Made by a program: the position numbers and the translations under genes. The notes beneath the pieces are model-generated. The model did not search any database, was not told the DNA's origin, and saw only the letters and a list, made by a program, of their open reading frames with translations. A stretch of 45,500 nucleotides of DNA from Halostagnicola kamekurae (GTDB taxonomy: Archaea > Halobacteriota > Halobacteria > Halobacteriales > Natrialbaceae): contig NZ_FOZS01000009.1 of assembly GCF_900116205.1 (NCBI RefSeq), positions 1 to 45,500 on the forward strand, in the 5' to 3' direction. The stretch's first letter is position 1. Each line of letters starts with the position of its first letter. Shown here piece after piece: positions 33,551 through 42,260 of this stretch.

Positions 33551-33566
33551 GTTGGAATATTCCAAC
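33551..33566. promoter_or_regulatory. 16-bp perfect palindrome between metal regulator and ATPase
   Basis: GTTGGAATATTCCAAC is fully self-complementary. It lies 37 bases upstream of the ATPase start codon (33514) and 5 bases past the stop of the upstream regulator gene (33572). The position in the ATPase promoter region fits an operator for a metal-responsive regulator, or an upstream activator site. The regulator encoded beside it is the natural candidate. Confidence 0.6.
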
Positions 33567-33571
33567 CAGGG

Positions 33572-34321
33572 TCAGTGGGATGTCAGTCGTTCTTCCGCAA
33601 CCCGCTCGCCGGCGACGTATTGCTTCGCTAAATATTCCTCCGCCCGCCGGAGTCGGTAGGTGAGTGTTGAGCGCGGCACGTCGAGATGGCCGGCGAGCCC
33701 ACCGACGTCGGTCTCGCGGGGAGATTCATAGTAGCCGTGTTCGACGGCGGCTTGGAGAGCAGCCTCCTGTGTCGGGGACAATCCACTTGGTGTCCCGTCG
33801 TTCTCTCGAGTTACTGTCGTCGTGTCCGCAGTGCGGAGCATCTCCATCTGAGCACAGTCCCCGACGGCGGTCTCCAGAGCGTCGAAGAACGCCGCCACGT
33901 CGCCGTCCCCGGAGTGGATTAGTCGCCACGTGTAGTGACGCCCCTCGTGGCGGGTTTCGAACAGCACGCCGTCGCCGAGATGGTCTCGTGCGATGTGGGG
34001 AACTGAGGCGCAGGTAGGAGTACGCTCCCAGTCGGAATAGAGGACGAGCCTGTTGTCCGCCCGATCCAGGACTCGAGTGGTCTGTGTAGCGCCGCAGTTC
34101 TCAGTGGCGAGACAGTCAGCGTAGTAGTCGCCGTCGAGAAAAGCGTCCTCGATGGCGTCGAGCGCCTCGGGAGTTCCGGTGGCATGGTCGACCCGCCAGA
34201 GACGCTCGGCAGTAGCGTGGAGCGAGAGCGAACGGACGCGAGCGTTAGGGTGGTCGGCAAGGGCGTCTGCCACCTCGTTGCAACCCGGTTCGTATTCCAG
34301 GGCGAAGACGAGTTCACGCAT
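33572..34321 (-). CDS. HTH-10 (bacterioopsin-activator type) transcription regulator with cysteine-rich sensor half
   Basis: A 249-residue protein. The C-terminal part from about residue 183 is the haloarchaeal HTH-10 domain: LSPTQEAALQAAVEHGYYESPRE followed by LAGHLDVPRSTLTYRLRRAEEYL. The N-terminal part has cysteines in GCNEV, DCLATENCGATQ, CASVPH and DCAQ and several His, a pattern able to bind a thiophilic metal. The order regulator-ATPase on one strand with a palindrome between them suggests it controls the pump. HTH-10 proteins are usually activators, so activation by bound metal is the simplest model (inference). Whether the cysteines really bind metal cannot be seen from sequence. The start ATG 34321 is clear, with no better upstream alternative. 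Confidence 0.8.
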   Translation of the reverse strand: MRELVFALEYEPGCNEVADALADHPNARVRSLSLHATAERLWRVDHATGTPEALDAIEDAFLDGDYYADCLATENCGATQTTRVLDRADNRLVLYSDWERTPTCASVPHIARDHLGDGVLFETRHEGRHYTWRLIHSGDGDVAAFFDALETAVGDCAQMEMLRTADTTTVTRENDGTPSGLSPTQEAALQAAVEHGYYESPRETDVGGLAGHLDVPRSTLTYRLRRAEEYLAKQYVAGERVAEERLTSH

Positions 34322-34388
34322 ACTCCTCTGTACGGCCTACTACCATTTGACACCCTCCTTCGTGTTTCTCAGAAGTGACGGCGTGTAT

Positions 34389-34408
34389 CCACGGTCTGAA
34401 GACCGTGG
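34389..34408. other. perfect 8-bp hairpin in the regulator/GH68 gap
   Basis: CCACGGTC (34389-34396) and GACCGTGG (34401-34408) pair perfectly around TGAA. It lies 68 bases upstream of the regulator start and 180 bases before the GH68 start. Similar hairpins occur near the ends of haloarchaeal IS200/IS605-type elements, so it may be a relic of one, but no other IS200/IS605 part is present. Confidence 0.3.
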
Positions 34409-34472
34409 TATTGTGTCTGTTCAGCGTATGAATTACTGGAAATATTCTTTCTACCACCTCGCCAACCGATCG

Positions 34473-34496
34473 AACTAGATATTTTTCTAACTAGAT
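34473..34496 (+). promoter_or_regulatory. direct repeat AACTAGAT x2 and GH68 promoter
   Basis: AACTAGAT occurs at 34473-34480 and 34489-34496, 16 bases apart, which places both copies on one face of the helix about 1.5 turns apart. They lie 95-118 bases upstream of the GH68 start (34591). The TATA-like TTATTATATC at 34558-34567 is about 25-33 bases before ATG, so the transcript is probably leaderless. AACTAG also occurs twice in the promoter of the GH32 gene. Confidence 0.45.
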
Positions 34497-34590
34497 GAAG
34501 TCGATATACATTTGATATATACTGTTCGTACCTTATATATAATCAGCCTAGAAAATCTTTATTATATCAAGAGTAAATATTTCAAGCGCG

Positions 34591-35946
34591 ATGGAAGATC
34601 AGGATCAGACAGAGGTGAGCAGACGTACTGTCCTTAGAACGACCGGCGCGATCGGCGCAGCCGGTCTCGGGCTGTCGATCGGGACCGGCACCGGGGCCGC
34701 CGTCGAGACGGGTGAGCCAAGCGCGTGGACACGCGAGCACGCGAACAACATCGAACTCACCGACGACCTGACGGCGCCGGTGATCGACGAGAATCCCGAC
34801 GTAATCTCGGACGACTACTGGGTCTGGGACACGTGGCCGCTTCGGTACCGCGACGGTTCGATCGCGAAGATTAACGGCTGGCAGATCGTCTTCTCGCTCA
34901 CAGCGTCGAAGGACCTCGTGCCGGGCGCTCGCCACAATGAGGCGACGATTCGTTACTTCTACTCCCGGAACGGCCATGACTGGACTGAGGGCGGGACGGC
35001 CTTCGAGAACCCACTCGGTCATCATCAGTGGGCCGGCTCCGCGATGTACGACCACGAGCAAGACCAGATCTACCACTTCTACACCGCGACCAGTCCCGAG
35101 CCGGAGTTCCGCCAGCGACTCGCGCTCGGCAAAGGCGCGTCGCTCGAGACCGGTCCGCACGGCGTCGACCTGGTCGGAGACCAAGAGCACGTCATCATGG
35201 CCGAGGCCGACGGCGAACTCTACCAGACGCTAGAGCAGTCCCGGGACCAGGGCATCGTCTATGCGTTCCGCGACCCGTGGTACTTCCGGCACCCCGAGAC
35301 GGGCGAAGACATGGTCGTCTTCGAGGGCAACACGCCCACAGACGGCGAGGACCCGAGCGATCCGCGGAGTTACAACGGGAACGTCGGGGTAGCGCGGGCG
35401 ACGAACGACGACCTCACCGAGTGGGAGTTGCTCCCACCGAACCTGGAGGCCATCGAGGTCAATCAGCAACTCGAGCGCCCCCACTACGTCTTCCAGGACG
35501 GGAAGTGGTATCTGTTCGTGCTGAGCCACGAGTTTACGTTCGCACCCGGCCTCTCGGGGCCTGATGCCCTGTACGGGTTCGTCGCCGACTCGCTATACGG
35601 CGACTACGAGCCGCTCAATGAGAGCGGACTGGTCCTCGCGAACCCCGAGGCGGCGCCGTTCCAGGGCTACTCTTGGTTAGCGATGCCTCAGGGTAACGAC
35701 GTCCTCGTCGAGAGCTTCGAGAACTTCCGCGGCCTCGACGACACCTCTCGGGGCGAGATCGGTCTCGACGAAGTCGGATTCTTGCCAGCCGAGGAACAGA
35801 AGGAGCTGTTCGGTGGTACCCTCGCCCCGAGTCTGAAAGTCCAACTCGACGGCACCGAGACGCGGGTCGTCGCCGAACTCAACGATGGCCATTTCATCCC
35901 GTCGGGCGGCAGTCCGAACGGAAACGGCAACGGACGCGGTCGGTAG
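34591..35946 (+). CDS. GH68 levansucrase/invertase-type enzyme, Tat-exported
   Basis: A 451-residue family-68 glycoside hydrolase. GH68 enzymes split sucrose and transfer the fructosyl unit to water, sugars or a growing levan/inulin chain. The Tat signal is VSRRTVLRTTGAIGAAGLGL, so it acts outside the cell. The three catalytic acids fit the five-bladed propeller pattern: nucleophile Asp80 in YWVWDTWPLR, transition-state Asp228 in FRDPW and acid/base Glu295 in LERPHYV (corresponding to Asp86, Asp247 and Glu342 of B. subtilis SacB). HQWAGSAMYD and EFTFAPGLSGPD are also conserved in the family. The C-terminus SPNGNGNGRGR is a short low-complexity tail. It converges on a GH32 gene with a 92-base gap. 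Whether it makes polymer or only hydrolyses cannot be told. The start MEDQD resembles that of the protein at 10082. Confidence 0.9.
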   Translation: MEDQDQTEVSRRTVLRTTGAIGAAGLGLSIGTGTGAAVETGEPSAWTREHANNIELTDDLTAPVIDENPDVISDDYWVWDTWPLRYRDGSIAKINGWQIVFSLTASKDLVPGARHNEATIRYFYSRNGHDWTEGGTAFENPLGHHQWAGSAMYDHEQDQIYHFYTATSPEPEFRQRLALGKGASLETGPHGVDLVGDQEHVIMAEADGELYQTLEQSRDQGIVYAFRDPWYFRHPETGEDMVVFEGNTPTDGEDPSDPRSYNGNVGVARATNDDLTEWELLPPNLEAIEVNQQLERPHYVFQDGKWYLFVLSHEFTFAPGLSGPDALYGFVADSLYGDYEPLNESGLVLANPEAAPFQGYSWLAMPQGNDVLVESFENFRGLDDTSRGEIGLDEVGFLPAEEQKELFGGTLAPSLKVQLDGTETRVVAELNDGHFIPSGGSPNGNGNGRGR

Positions 35947-36038
35947 GCGACACTACCAGTGGCCACGAAGACGATAAGAAGGAGAGTAATGCCGGATAGG
36001 CGACTCAGTCAACGACACTTGACGATCCCTAAGGGACG

Positions 36039-37721
36039 TCACCTCAGGTGAGACCCCTCGTGAAGCTCGATTCCCAATGGCTGTGAGGCGAGGTCGTAGA
36101 CGACCATGTCTTCAACTCTCGCGGCGCCTTTATCCGCGAAAAGGGACATTCCAGTACTGTCCCAGTCCGGGAATATTTGATTCGTCATCACCCTCCGTCC
36201 ACCGTTGCCGAATATTTCGACCGACGATCGGTCGACGAGGACGCGAAGCTGAATCGTTCCGTCCTCTCGTAGTTCGAGCGGCATCGTCGTTGTGTCTTCT
36301 TGACCTGGATCGTAGAATCCGTCTGCCGGGCCATCGACTGACGATTCCAATCGATCGAACTCCAACTGGTTTTTATCCGTGTAGTAGGTGATCACGCTTT
36401 GATCATTCTCACCCTCTCGAACTCGAAGTCCGACCGTATCGGCGCTATGCGGGTCGATCGTCATGATTATCTCAAGCGACCGTCCGTTCGCATTCGTGTC
36501 CTCGAGCGGATCTCTACACGACGTGACCATCTCCTTGCTGACATCGGCGAGTTTGTCCTGCCGGAGGTCAACGAGTTTCTCGGCCGGATACTCTCGCAGT
36601 CTGATGTCACTCTCTTCTCCTTCGAGGGCAACGTTACGTGGAACCGACATGATACCGCGCCATCCGGTTTCGGGGATGAAGTCCATGTAGGGCCAGTGAG
36701 CCGCCCACCCGATCTGGATTCGACAGTCATTGGGCTCGTTGTCCCATGACATAGCAGCGAAGTAATCGTAGCCATAATCCGCGAGTTCGCGATCCTCCAT
36801 CGTGAACTCGTGTCCATCAAACTCACCTATGAGGTGATCGACGTGAGGGTCACCTTGGACGGAGACCGTCAGTACCCATTTGGTTTCGTCAGTACCCTCG
36901 ACGGGTAGTTCGAACAAGTCCGGACATTCCCAGAGATCCACAGTATCATTGTAGACACCGTTGTTTGTCTCGATCTCAGCGACTACGTCCTCATACTCGT
37001 CGATCGTGAACGTGCTTTCGTACGTCCAGTCGATGTGGTCCTCGGAACTGTAAAATTCGATACCGGCGGGTCGTTCGTCCCCGTTATCGTCGCCGTCTGC
37101 AGCGCGGGAAACGACCATGATCCAGTGTTCGTTTGGTTCGTACCAGAAGACGTTTGGATCACGGAATTCTGGGTCGTTGGTATCGACAACTGGATTGTCG
37201 GCGTACGCCGTAACCGTCTTGCCGTTATCGGTACTATACGCGATACGTTGATCCTGGATCGACTCGTTGAGGTGGGCACCTGTATACGACAAGATCAGCG
37301 CATCCTCACCGAATCCAGCCGTGTTCTGGGTATCAACGGTGCCACCACCCGAGAATTTTCCAATGTTGTTCTCTTCATCGAATGGGAGTTTGACACCGTG
37401 GTACGTCCATTCGAAAAGGTCCTCGCTGGTCGCATGTCCCCACTCGATATCCTCCCAGAAGGGGTTGTAGGGGTTGTACTGGAAAAACAGATGGTAAACA
37501 CCTTCGTGGTAGACTAACCCGTTCGGGTCATTGATCCAGCCTTGTGGTGGTGCGAAGTGAAAGCCCGGTCGCCAGAGATCCGATTCCGACGCTTCTATCT
37601 GTTCGACGTGATCTGTGGCTGAGACACTCAGCCCGGAACCACCGAGTACCGTCGTCGTAAACAGGCCGGTCCCTGTCACTCGGAGTGCATTCCGACGGCT
37701 GAGCCGCAATAATTCGTTCAT
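36039..37721 (-). CDS. GH32 levanase/inulinase/invertase-type enzyme, Tat-exported
   Basis: A family-32 glycoside hydrolase, 560 residues from ATG 37721. This start is preferred over 37790 because MNELLRLSRRNALRVTGTG places the Tat motif (SRRNAL) at the N-terminus. GH32 enzymes hydrolyse terminal or internal beta-fructosyl bonds of sucrose, levan or inulin. Catalytic residues: nucleophile Asp65 in GWINDPNG, Asp188 in FRDPN, acid/base Glu265 in WECPDL. The FQYNPYNPFW and FSGGG blocks are typical. The C-terminal beta-sandwich contains VLVDRSSVEIFGNGG and RVMTNQIFPD. Together with the facing GH68 gene this gives a make-and-break fructan pair outside the cell. AACTAG occurs at 37761-37766 and 37790-37795, 40-75 bases upstream of the start. 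Whether it is exo- or endo-acting is not visible. Confidence 0.9.
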   Translation of the reverse strand: MNELLRLSRRNALRVTGTGLFTTTVLGGSGLSVSATDHVEQIEASESDLWRPGFHFAPPQGWINDPNGLVYHEGVYHLFFQYNPYNPFWEDIEWGHATSEDLFEWTYHGVKLPFDEENNIGKFSGGGTVDTQNTAGFGEDALILSYTGAHLNESIQDQRIAYSTDNGKTVTAYADNPVVDTNDPEFRDPNVFWYEPNEHWIMVVSRAADGDDNGDERPAGIEFYSSEDHIDWTYESTFTIDEYEDVVAEIETNNGVYNDTVDLWECPDLFELPVEGTDETKWVLTVSVQGDPHVDHLIGEFDGHEFTMEDRELADYGYDYFAAMSWDNEPNDCRIQIGWAAHWPYMDFIPETGWRGIMSVPRNVALEGEESDIRLREYPAEKLVDLRQDKLADVSKEMVTSCRDPLEDTNANGRSLEIIMTIDPHSADTVGLRVREGENDQSVITYYTDKNQLEFDRLESSVDGPADGFYDPGQEDTTTMPLELREDGTIQLRVLVDRSSVEIFGNGGRRVMTNQIFPDWDSTGMSLFADKGAARVEDMVVYDLASQPLGIELHEGSHLR

Positions 37722-38637
37722 CGACTCTTCACTTTCCTGTAGATTGTTATCTTGTACCACAACTAGGTTGAGTACGAGAATTATTTTCAAACTAGTGGTT
37801 TTTATCGTTTCTGATCGATATATACATCATAATACTGTACTTGTTCAATAGAAGATTCAAGGATAGTGAAAATATTCTCCCTGCATTTCCCGTAGAGTAT
37901 TTCGAATTCCAGTTCATCGCGGGAAGGAATGTTCGAGCTCAAAATTTGAGCGGAACGCTAAGGCCAAAACGGGAGATAGCCTTATTCATTTTCACATGCC
38001 ACTTAGCAAGTAATATACTCATCTATATATTGTCTTATTAATCGTGCTGTCACTGTCTAGTTTTACACCACCTCAACGGGAGTTGGCCCGTTTAATGCTT
38101 GATTCAGCCGATGTGATTATAGTGATGAGCGTGTCATACGATAATATCCATATTTTTAATTTAACTAGTTAGACTACCTTCAGCTGTGGTGATACCTAAC
38201 TCACTCACCGGTACCGAATCTCTTCTTCAGTAGCAACCGCTGGCCGGAACTCGTCACTGGCTGCCTCGCAGCAATCGTCTGAGTCATTGATCGACGACGC
38301 GATGACCAGTTACTAATTGCTCAGTAACCCTGCGGTCCCCATCCGGGTCAGCGAGCAGGATCGAATGTGTGACGATATCAAGTGCTCGCCCCACAATCTG
38401 GTAGAATTGATTAAGGATACAGCCTGACAATCAGGCTGTGATACAGACCTCTGGAGACTGGCGAGGAATCAACCGTCTATCTTAGCGAACTGATAGTCTG
38501 GCACCCGGAGACGCAAACAGAATTCTCAAAAAAGCTGGCTGGATTGTATAGACGATTCTCTTGAAAAGCCTGCTGCAGTCTTCTAATACGAAATTTGACT
38601 CATTTCCCCCTGGTATGGACTACGGAAGATAAATCGA
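37722..38637. other. 916-base AT-rich gap with GH32 promoter and no clear gene
   Basis: The left 80 bases are the GH32 promoter with two AACTAG copies. TAACTAGTTA at 38162-38171 is a palindrome containing the same core. A perfect 9-bp hairpin, ACAGCCTGA (38419-38427), loop CAA, TCAGGCTGT (38431-38439), lies in the right half. A leftward frame at about 38285-38405 contains ILLADPDGDRRVTEQLV and might be a relic of a protein, but it is only about 47 codons. I see no tRNA or known repeat. Confidence 0.35.
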
Positions 38638-38970
38638 GTGGTCGTTCAAGTCTGTCGATTTGAGTTCATAGGAGTCGGTGTCACTCGAGGTGAAGCAGAC
38701 CGCCGGAGCTATGTTGATCTCTGGGTGCTCACTCGGTCTGGGCGTGCTGTGAACCAACGCGAGGCGAACGCTGTAGCTCGCGAGCTCGAAGAGCAGGTCT
38801 TTGACAGGGACAGATATGCCTACGATATTGACGTTGAGTCGGTCAATTCGACCCCCGATTACACAACAGCCATCCGAGAAATCGTCGTTTCGGGTATCCC
38901 ACACTACACCACCGATGGCTTTGAGAGCGTTGAGGAGTACCTGTTGGAAGTGAGCAGCGATAACGCGTAG
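38638..38970 (+). CDS. small hypothetical protein
   Basis: A 110-residue acidic frame starting with GTG 38638. The frame is open back to 38599, so the start is not fixed and the gene may be the tail of something longer. It contains SYVDLWVLTRSGRAVNQREANAVARELEEQVF and DYTTAIREIVVSGIPHYTTDGFES, with a haloarchaeal amino-acid balance, and looks like a real coding sequence. No domain is recognised, and there is no membrane segment or signal peptide. It stands alone between the fructan module and the first IS630-like remnant. It may be a leftover of an older gene rather than a working one. Confidence 0.4.
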   Translation: MVVQVCRFEFIGVGVTRGEADRRSYVDLWVLTRSGRAVNQREANAVARELEEQVFDRDRYAYDIDVESVNSTPDYTTAIREIVVSGIPHYTTDGFESVEEYLLEVSSDNA

Positions 38971-39055
38971 TCGGTACGGAGCGTACCGAGCGCCTGTTTC
39001 AAAGGTACTCTAGTAACCGTTAGAACTTTTCACTCATCACTTGTTACAAGAGATA

Positions 39056-39584
39056 GTGAATCATCTCGACGAGATCTCCGTCGAGGAATTGCATGACGCT
39101 CTCGACAATGTGGACCGAAAGAAGTCGAGACAACGGCTCTTACGGCCGTCGCATACAAGAACGGTGTGACACAAACTGAGCTATCCGAGTGGTACGACGT
39201 TCAGCGGCGGACGATCTACAGCTGGCTCAATCGACTCGTCGGTGTCGAGTCGCTTGAGCAAGCCGTTTCTGACAAGAAACGAACTGATAGGAAGCGAAAA
39301 CTCACAGAACTACAGCAAGAAGAATTCGAAGATAATTCGATCGTCGTATTGGATGGAGCGCCGTATTTTCAGGCGTCGACTGTCACGGGCCGCCAGGTCC
39401 GTGACGACCTTGCCTTCGTGACGTTACCATCGTATTCGCCGGATCTGAACGCTGTCGAGGAATGCTGGAGACAGCTTCAAGCAGCTCTCAGCAACCGCTT
39501 CTTGACTCGCTCGACGAGGTTACGACAGCAATCGACACTGCTCTCGACCAACTCCCTATCCCTAACATGAGCAATTACTTCTAG
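39056..39584 (+). pseudogene. IS630-like transposase remnant with internal deletion
   Basis: The start reads MNHLDEISVEELHDALDNVD (GTG 39056), a frameshift at about 39140 follows, then AYKNGVTQTELSEWYDVQRR gives the N-terminal helix-turn-helix of IS630-group transposases. After LTELQQEEFEDN the sequence jumps to VVLDGAPYFQAS, so the middle third (including the first two catalytic acids) is gone. The C-terminal DDE block YSPDLNAVEECWRQLQAALSN follows, then another frameshift. It ends at TAG 39582-39584. The right end resembles that of the second copy at 41280-41641. It lies directly upstream of a broken enolase-superfamily gene and probably caused its truncation. Confidence 0.75.
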
Positions 39585-39592
39585 GTTCTACT

Positions 39593-39706
39593 ATGGAAGA
39601 ACTCCCAGAGTTTGAGGACAGCCATGTCATCCTCCCGGATCGGCCCGGCCACGGCTACCGAGTCGATTCAGACGCACGCGAGGAGTACGCCGTCTCATTC
39701 AACTGA
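39593..39706 (+). pseudogene. C-terminal stub of an enolase-superfamily dehydratase
   Basis: Thirty-seven residues from 39593 read MEELPEFEDSHVILPDRPGHG and YRVDSDAREEYAVSFN, the usual C-terminal tail of mandelate-racemase/enolase-superfamily sugar-acid dehydratases (gly-hydrophobic-x-x-pro-x-x-pro-gly, then val-asp-x-asp). Everything before it is missing: the IS630-like remnant ends 8 bases upstream. In the pentose pathway of Haloferax the xylonate dehydratase XacD belongs to this family, and the FAH and aldehyde dehydrogenase genes nearby would be XacE- and XacF-like. So this is probably the remains of the xacD-like gene. It may be a different dehydratase. Confidence 0.5.
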
Positions 39707-39819
39707 TCGTGACTTCACCGGTGCTACAACTGGAGTCCGCTGCGGGTACGGTCCTACTCCCACCCAATATGTCTCGATATTCGATATCCTTTTTAGCCAC
39801 ACAGGAAAAATTGGTAGTG

Positions 39820-40791
39820 ATGACACACACCATACTAGTGACTGACTTTGATTTCTCCGATCTATCGATTGAACGCGATCAATTACCAGATTCCGATGTA
39901 GAGATCGTTGAAGGGCAGGCACGGAGTGAAGCGGACTTAGTCGAGACCGTTAAAGAGGTCAAGCCTGACGCGCTGTTGAACCAATATGCACCAGTCACGC
40001 GGGCCATCTTTGAGGCCCATTCCGGAATTCAAGCGGTTGGAAGATACGGTATCGGCGTCGATACTGTCGATCTCGATGCGGCGACTGAGCATGGAGTCGT
40101 TACGCTCAATGTTCCTGATTATTGCCTCGATGAAGTTCCAACTCACACTATGGCCCTCATTCTTTCGGTAAAGCGGAACACAGCACAGTATACCGCCGAA
40201 ATCAAATCCGGGACATGGAACTGGACGAATGGGCAACCAATCTACCGTCTCCGCGGCCAGACTCTCGGTCTTGCCGGATTCGGAAAACTTCCTAAGAACT
40301 TGGTCGACAAGGCTAAACCATTCGGACTCGAGCCAATCGCCTATGATCCGTATGTGACCGAAGAGGAAATGGCCGAGCACAACGTCGAAAAGGTCTCATT
40401 CGACGAACTGCTCGAGCGCTCTGATATTGTGTCGGTTCATACGCCGCTGACCGACGAAACGCGGGAAATGTTTGACACTGAAGCGTTCACTGCGATGGAT
40501 GAGGACGCGATCATTGTGAATACCTCCCGCGGTTCGACAATTGATGTCGATGCACTCCACGAAGCGCTTGTCAATAGCGAGCTTCGGGGCGCCGGCATCG
40601 ACGTAATGCCCGATGAACCGCCGGAACACCATCCGCTCTTCGAACTTGATGAGACAGTGATGACACCCCATGTTGCTTGGTATTCAGAGGAATCAATCGG
40701 CGATATGCGAGGCACCGTTGCGGAAGACGTCTACCGTGTGCTTGAGGGTGAGACACCGATAAACCCAGTCAACGAAGAGGTCCTCAATTGA
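39820..40791 (+). CDS. D-2-hydroxyacid dehydrogenase, C-terminal-binding-protein-like
   Basis: From ATG 39820 (MTHTILVTDFDFSDLSIER) the enzyme has 323 residues; earlier ATGs belong to the flanking stub region. The family reduces 2-keto acids or oxidises D-2-hydroxy acids with NAD(P). The Rossmann loop is LGLAGFGKLPKNLV (GxGxxx, with Pro in place of the usual Gly/Ala). The active-site arginine is in NTSRGSTIDVDAL, the glutamate in IDVMPDEPPEHHP and the histidine in MTPHVAWYSEES. It is not the same enzyme as the one at 14989-15960. The neighbouring sugar-acid genes suggest it works on a pentose- or hexose-derived acid (inference). It is read rightward from a possible ribosome site GGTAGTGA just before the start. 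It is intact despite decayed neighbours. Confidence 0.82.
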   Translation: MTHTILVTDFDFSDLSIERDQLPDSDVEIVEGQARSEADLVETVKEVKPDALLNQYAPVTRAIFEAHSGIQAVGRYGIGVDTVDLDAATEHGVVTLNVPDYCLDEVPTHTMALILSVKRNTAQYTAEIKSGTWNWTNGQPIYRLRGQTLGLAGFGKLPKNLVDKAKPFGLEPIAYDPYVTEEEMAEHNVEKVSFDELLERSDIVSVHTPLTDETREMFDTEAFTAMDEDAIIVNTSRGSTIDVDALHEALVNSELRGAGIDVMPDEPPEHHPLFELDETVMTPHVAWYSEESIGDMRGTVAEDVYRVLEGETPINPVNEEVLN

Positions 40792-41279
40792 CATCCTTCT
40801 CGCCTGCACCCACGGGCCGTGCCATCAATCCACCTTGATCACGAGTGTCGAGTAGCCGTCCGATGCAAGGTTACTTTCTGATGACGAAGACCTGGCTTGC
40901 TTACTTCATGATAGGTTATCTGACTTTCCGGTAAGTCTGAGGCCTTTTCTGTGCTTGAAGGGCGAAATCGGTGGTGAATCCCTATACATGGTGGTCCAGA
41001 CTTCACCATTTAACCTCTCCCCAGATGGCCGCAAACGAGGGCAGACCAATGCACTCTTCTCCGTGGTTCTGATATCCTACCGAAAGTGCCTTTCATCCGC
41101 GGTGCTGGTAACGAGCATAACTCCCGAACCGTCGTTGATTTCATCGCAACCGAGGGGTTTGTTCTGTAGGAGATTGTTGATACTGCTCAGCTATCGCTGT
41201 AGAATCGAAGAGAGCAAGGACACCGCGTCAACGGTGTCCGTTGGGCATGATCCCGCTCGATGTGTTATTTGGACAATGC
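40792..41279. other. 488-base gap with a degenerate frame
   Basis: No intact gene. A rightward frame at about 40998-41260 reads protein-like blocks separated by stops: HGGPDFTI, PLPRWPQTRADQCTLLRGSD, ILPKVPFIRGAGNEHNSR and VVDFIATEGFVL, then stop, EIVDTAQLSL, stop, and GHRVNGVRWA. It looks like an old gene with several nonsense changes, of a family I do not recognise. No RNA gene or hairpin is evident. Confidence 0.3.
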
Positions 41280-41641
41280 GATTGGACGTGTCTCTTAGGT
41301 TCGATCACCGTCCTCGATGATCGCTTTTTCTCTCGGTTTGAGGAGTACGTGACCGCCGATCACGCGAAACATTTCATTCTCGCGTTATGCAAAAGTTCGA
41401 AGATAACTTGATTATTGTGTTGGATGGAGCGCCGTATTTTCGAGCGTCGGCCGCCACGGACCTGGCGACCCGTGACGATCTCGAATACGTAACATTCCAG
41501 TCATATCCACCTAGCTAAATCCGGTCGAAGAGTGCTGGAGACAACTCCAAGCGGCACTCAGTAATCGCTTCTTTGACTCACCCAACGAACTCACAAGCGG
41601 TTGACCAACTCTCGATCCCAAAAGTGAACAATTATTTCTGA
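41280..41641 (+). pseudogene. second IS630-like transposase remnant, C-terminal part
   Basis: The sequence reads DWTCLLGSITVLDDRFFSRF, EEYVTADHAKHFILALC and, after a frameshift, KFEDNLIIVLDGAPYFRAS, then AATDLATRDDLEYVTF and a stop in YPPS, then out of frame the NPVEECWRQLQAALSNRFF-type end. The stop TGA at 41639-41641 lies in SIPKVNNYF. It is the C-terminal 60 per cent of an IS630-like transposase, with the N-terminal helix-turn-helix gone. It overlaps in family with the remnant at 39056-39584, but the two copies have lost different parts, so they are independent decays of related elements. The original left end is not visible. Confidence 0.7.
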
Positions 41642-42260
41642 TACTACTATAGCCGTCTGAGCGATGCCATATCGCCAGACGGCGTCCATTTCCCGGTTGA
41701 TATGGCCGAATATTACAGTGAGGCCGTCTGAAACTGTCGTCACTCGGCGGCAAAACAAGGCATTCTCTATTCTGGTGCTGCTCCAACCGTTCACCAGAAA
41801 TCAGCATAGCTCACAGATTGACGTTCGGGAAGTACCAATTATGCGTGCCCGAGGTACGCTGTTTGCCGTTACACAGGTCGAACGTCCAGAGTGGATCACG
41901 TCGACGTTACACACTCACTGGATGAGGTTGGTACTGTCATCAGTTGATACGCCCTCAAGGAAGGCACTGCCGTTGATATTTGTGATCGTGTACGTTTCTT
42001 TGTTAATACCGATACCGCTGGTGATATCACTGTAATCGTCGCTTCCGGTGCCTGACATCGGACTCTGCGTGCTCGGTGTGCCGTCGCAGCCTTGATCAGC
42101 TCCGAATATGCGTAGGTCGGTCAGACAATGTACGATGCACTCAAACTCGCCGGACACGACATCTGGGCCAACACGTCGCGCTCGGAATCATCAAGACCTC
42201 GTATGGTCCCCGACTTATCGGCGTACGTGGTTCGGTTCGCCGGCGGTTCCTCGAGGCGAC
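41642..42260. other. 619-base gap without a recognisable gene
   Basis: Short ORFs on both strands (about 67-123 codons) overlap one another and have no recognised motif or sensible start. The right end holds the 3-prime flank of the leftward FAH-family gene. I see no strong hairpin or repeat. It is probably eroded insertion-sequence or gene debris. Confidence 0.35.

Noticed and set aside
38285-38425. Leftward 47-codon frame with ILLADPDGDRRVTEQLV
   Set aside because: Protein-like, but very short and without start or family; noted only under the gap.
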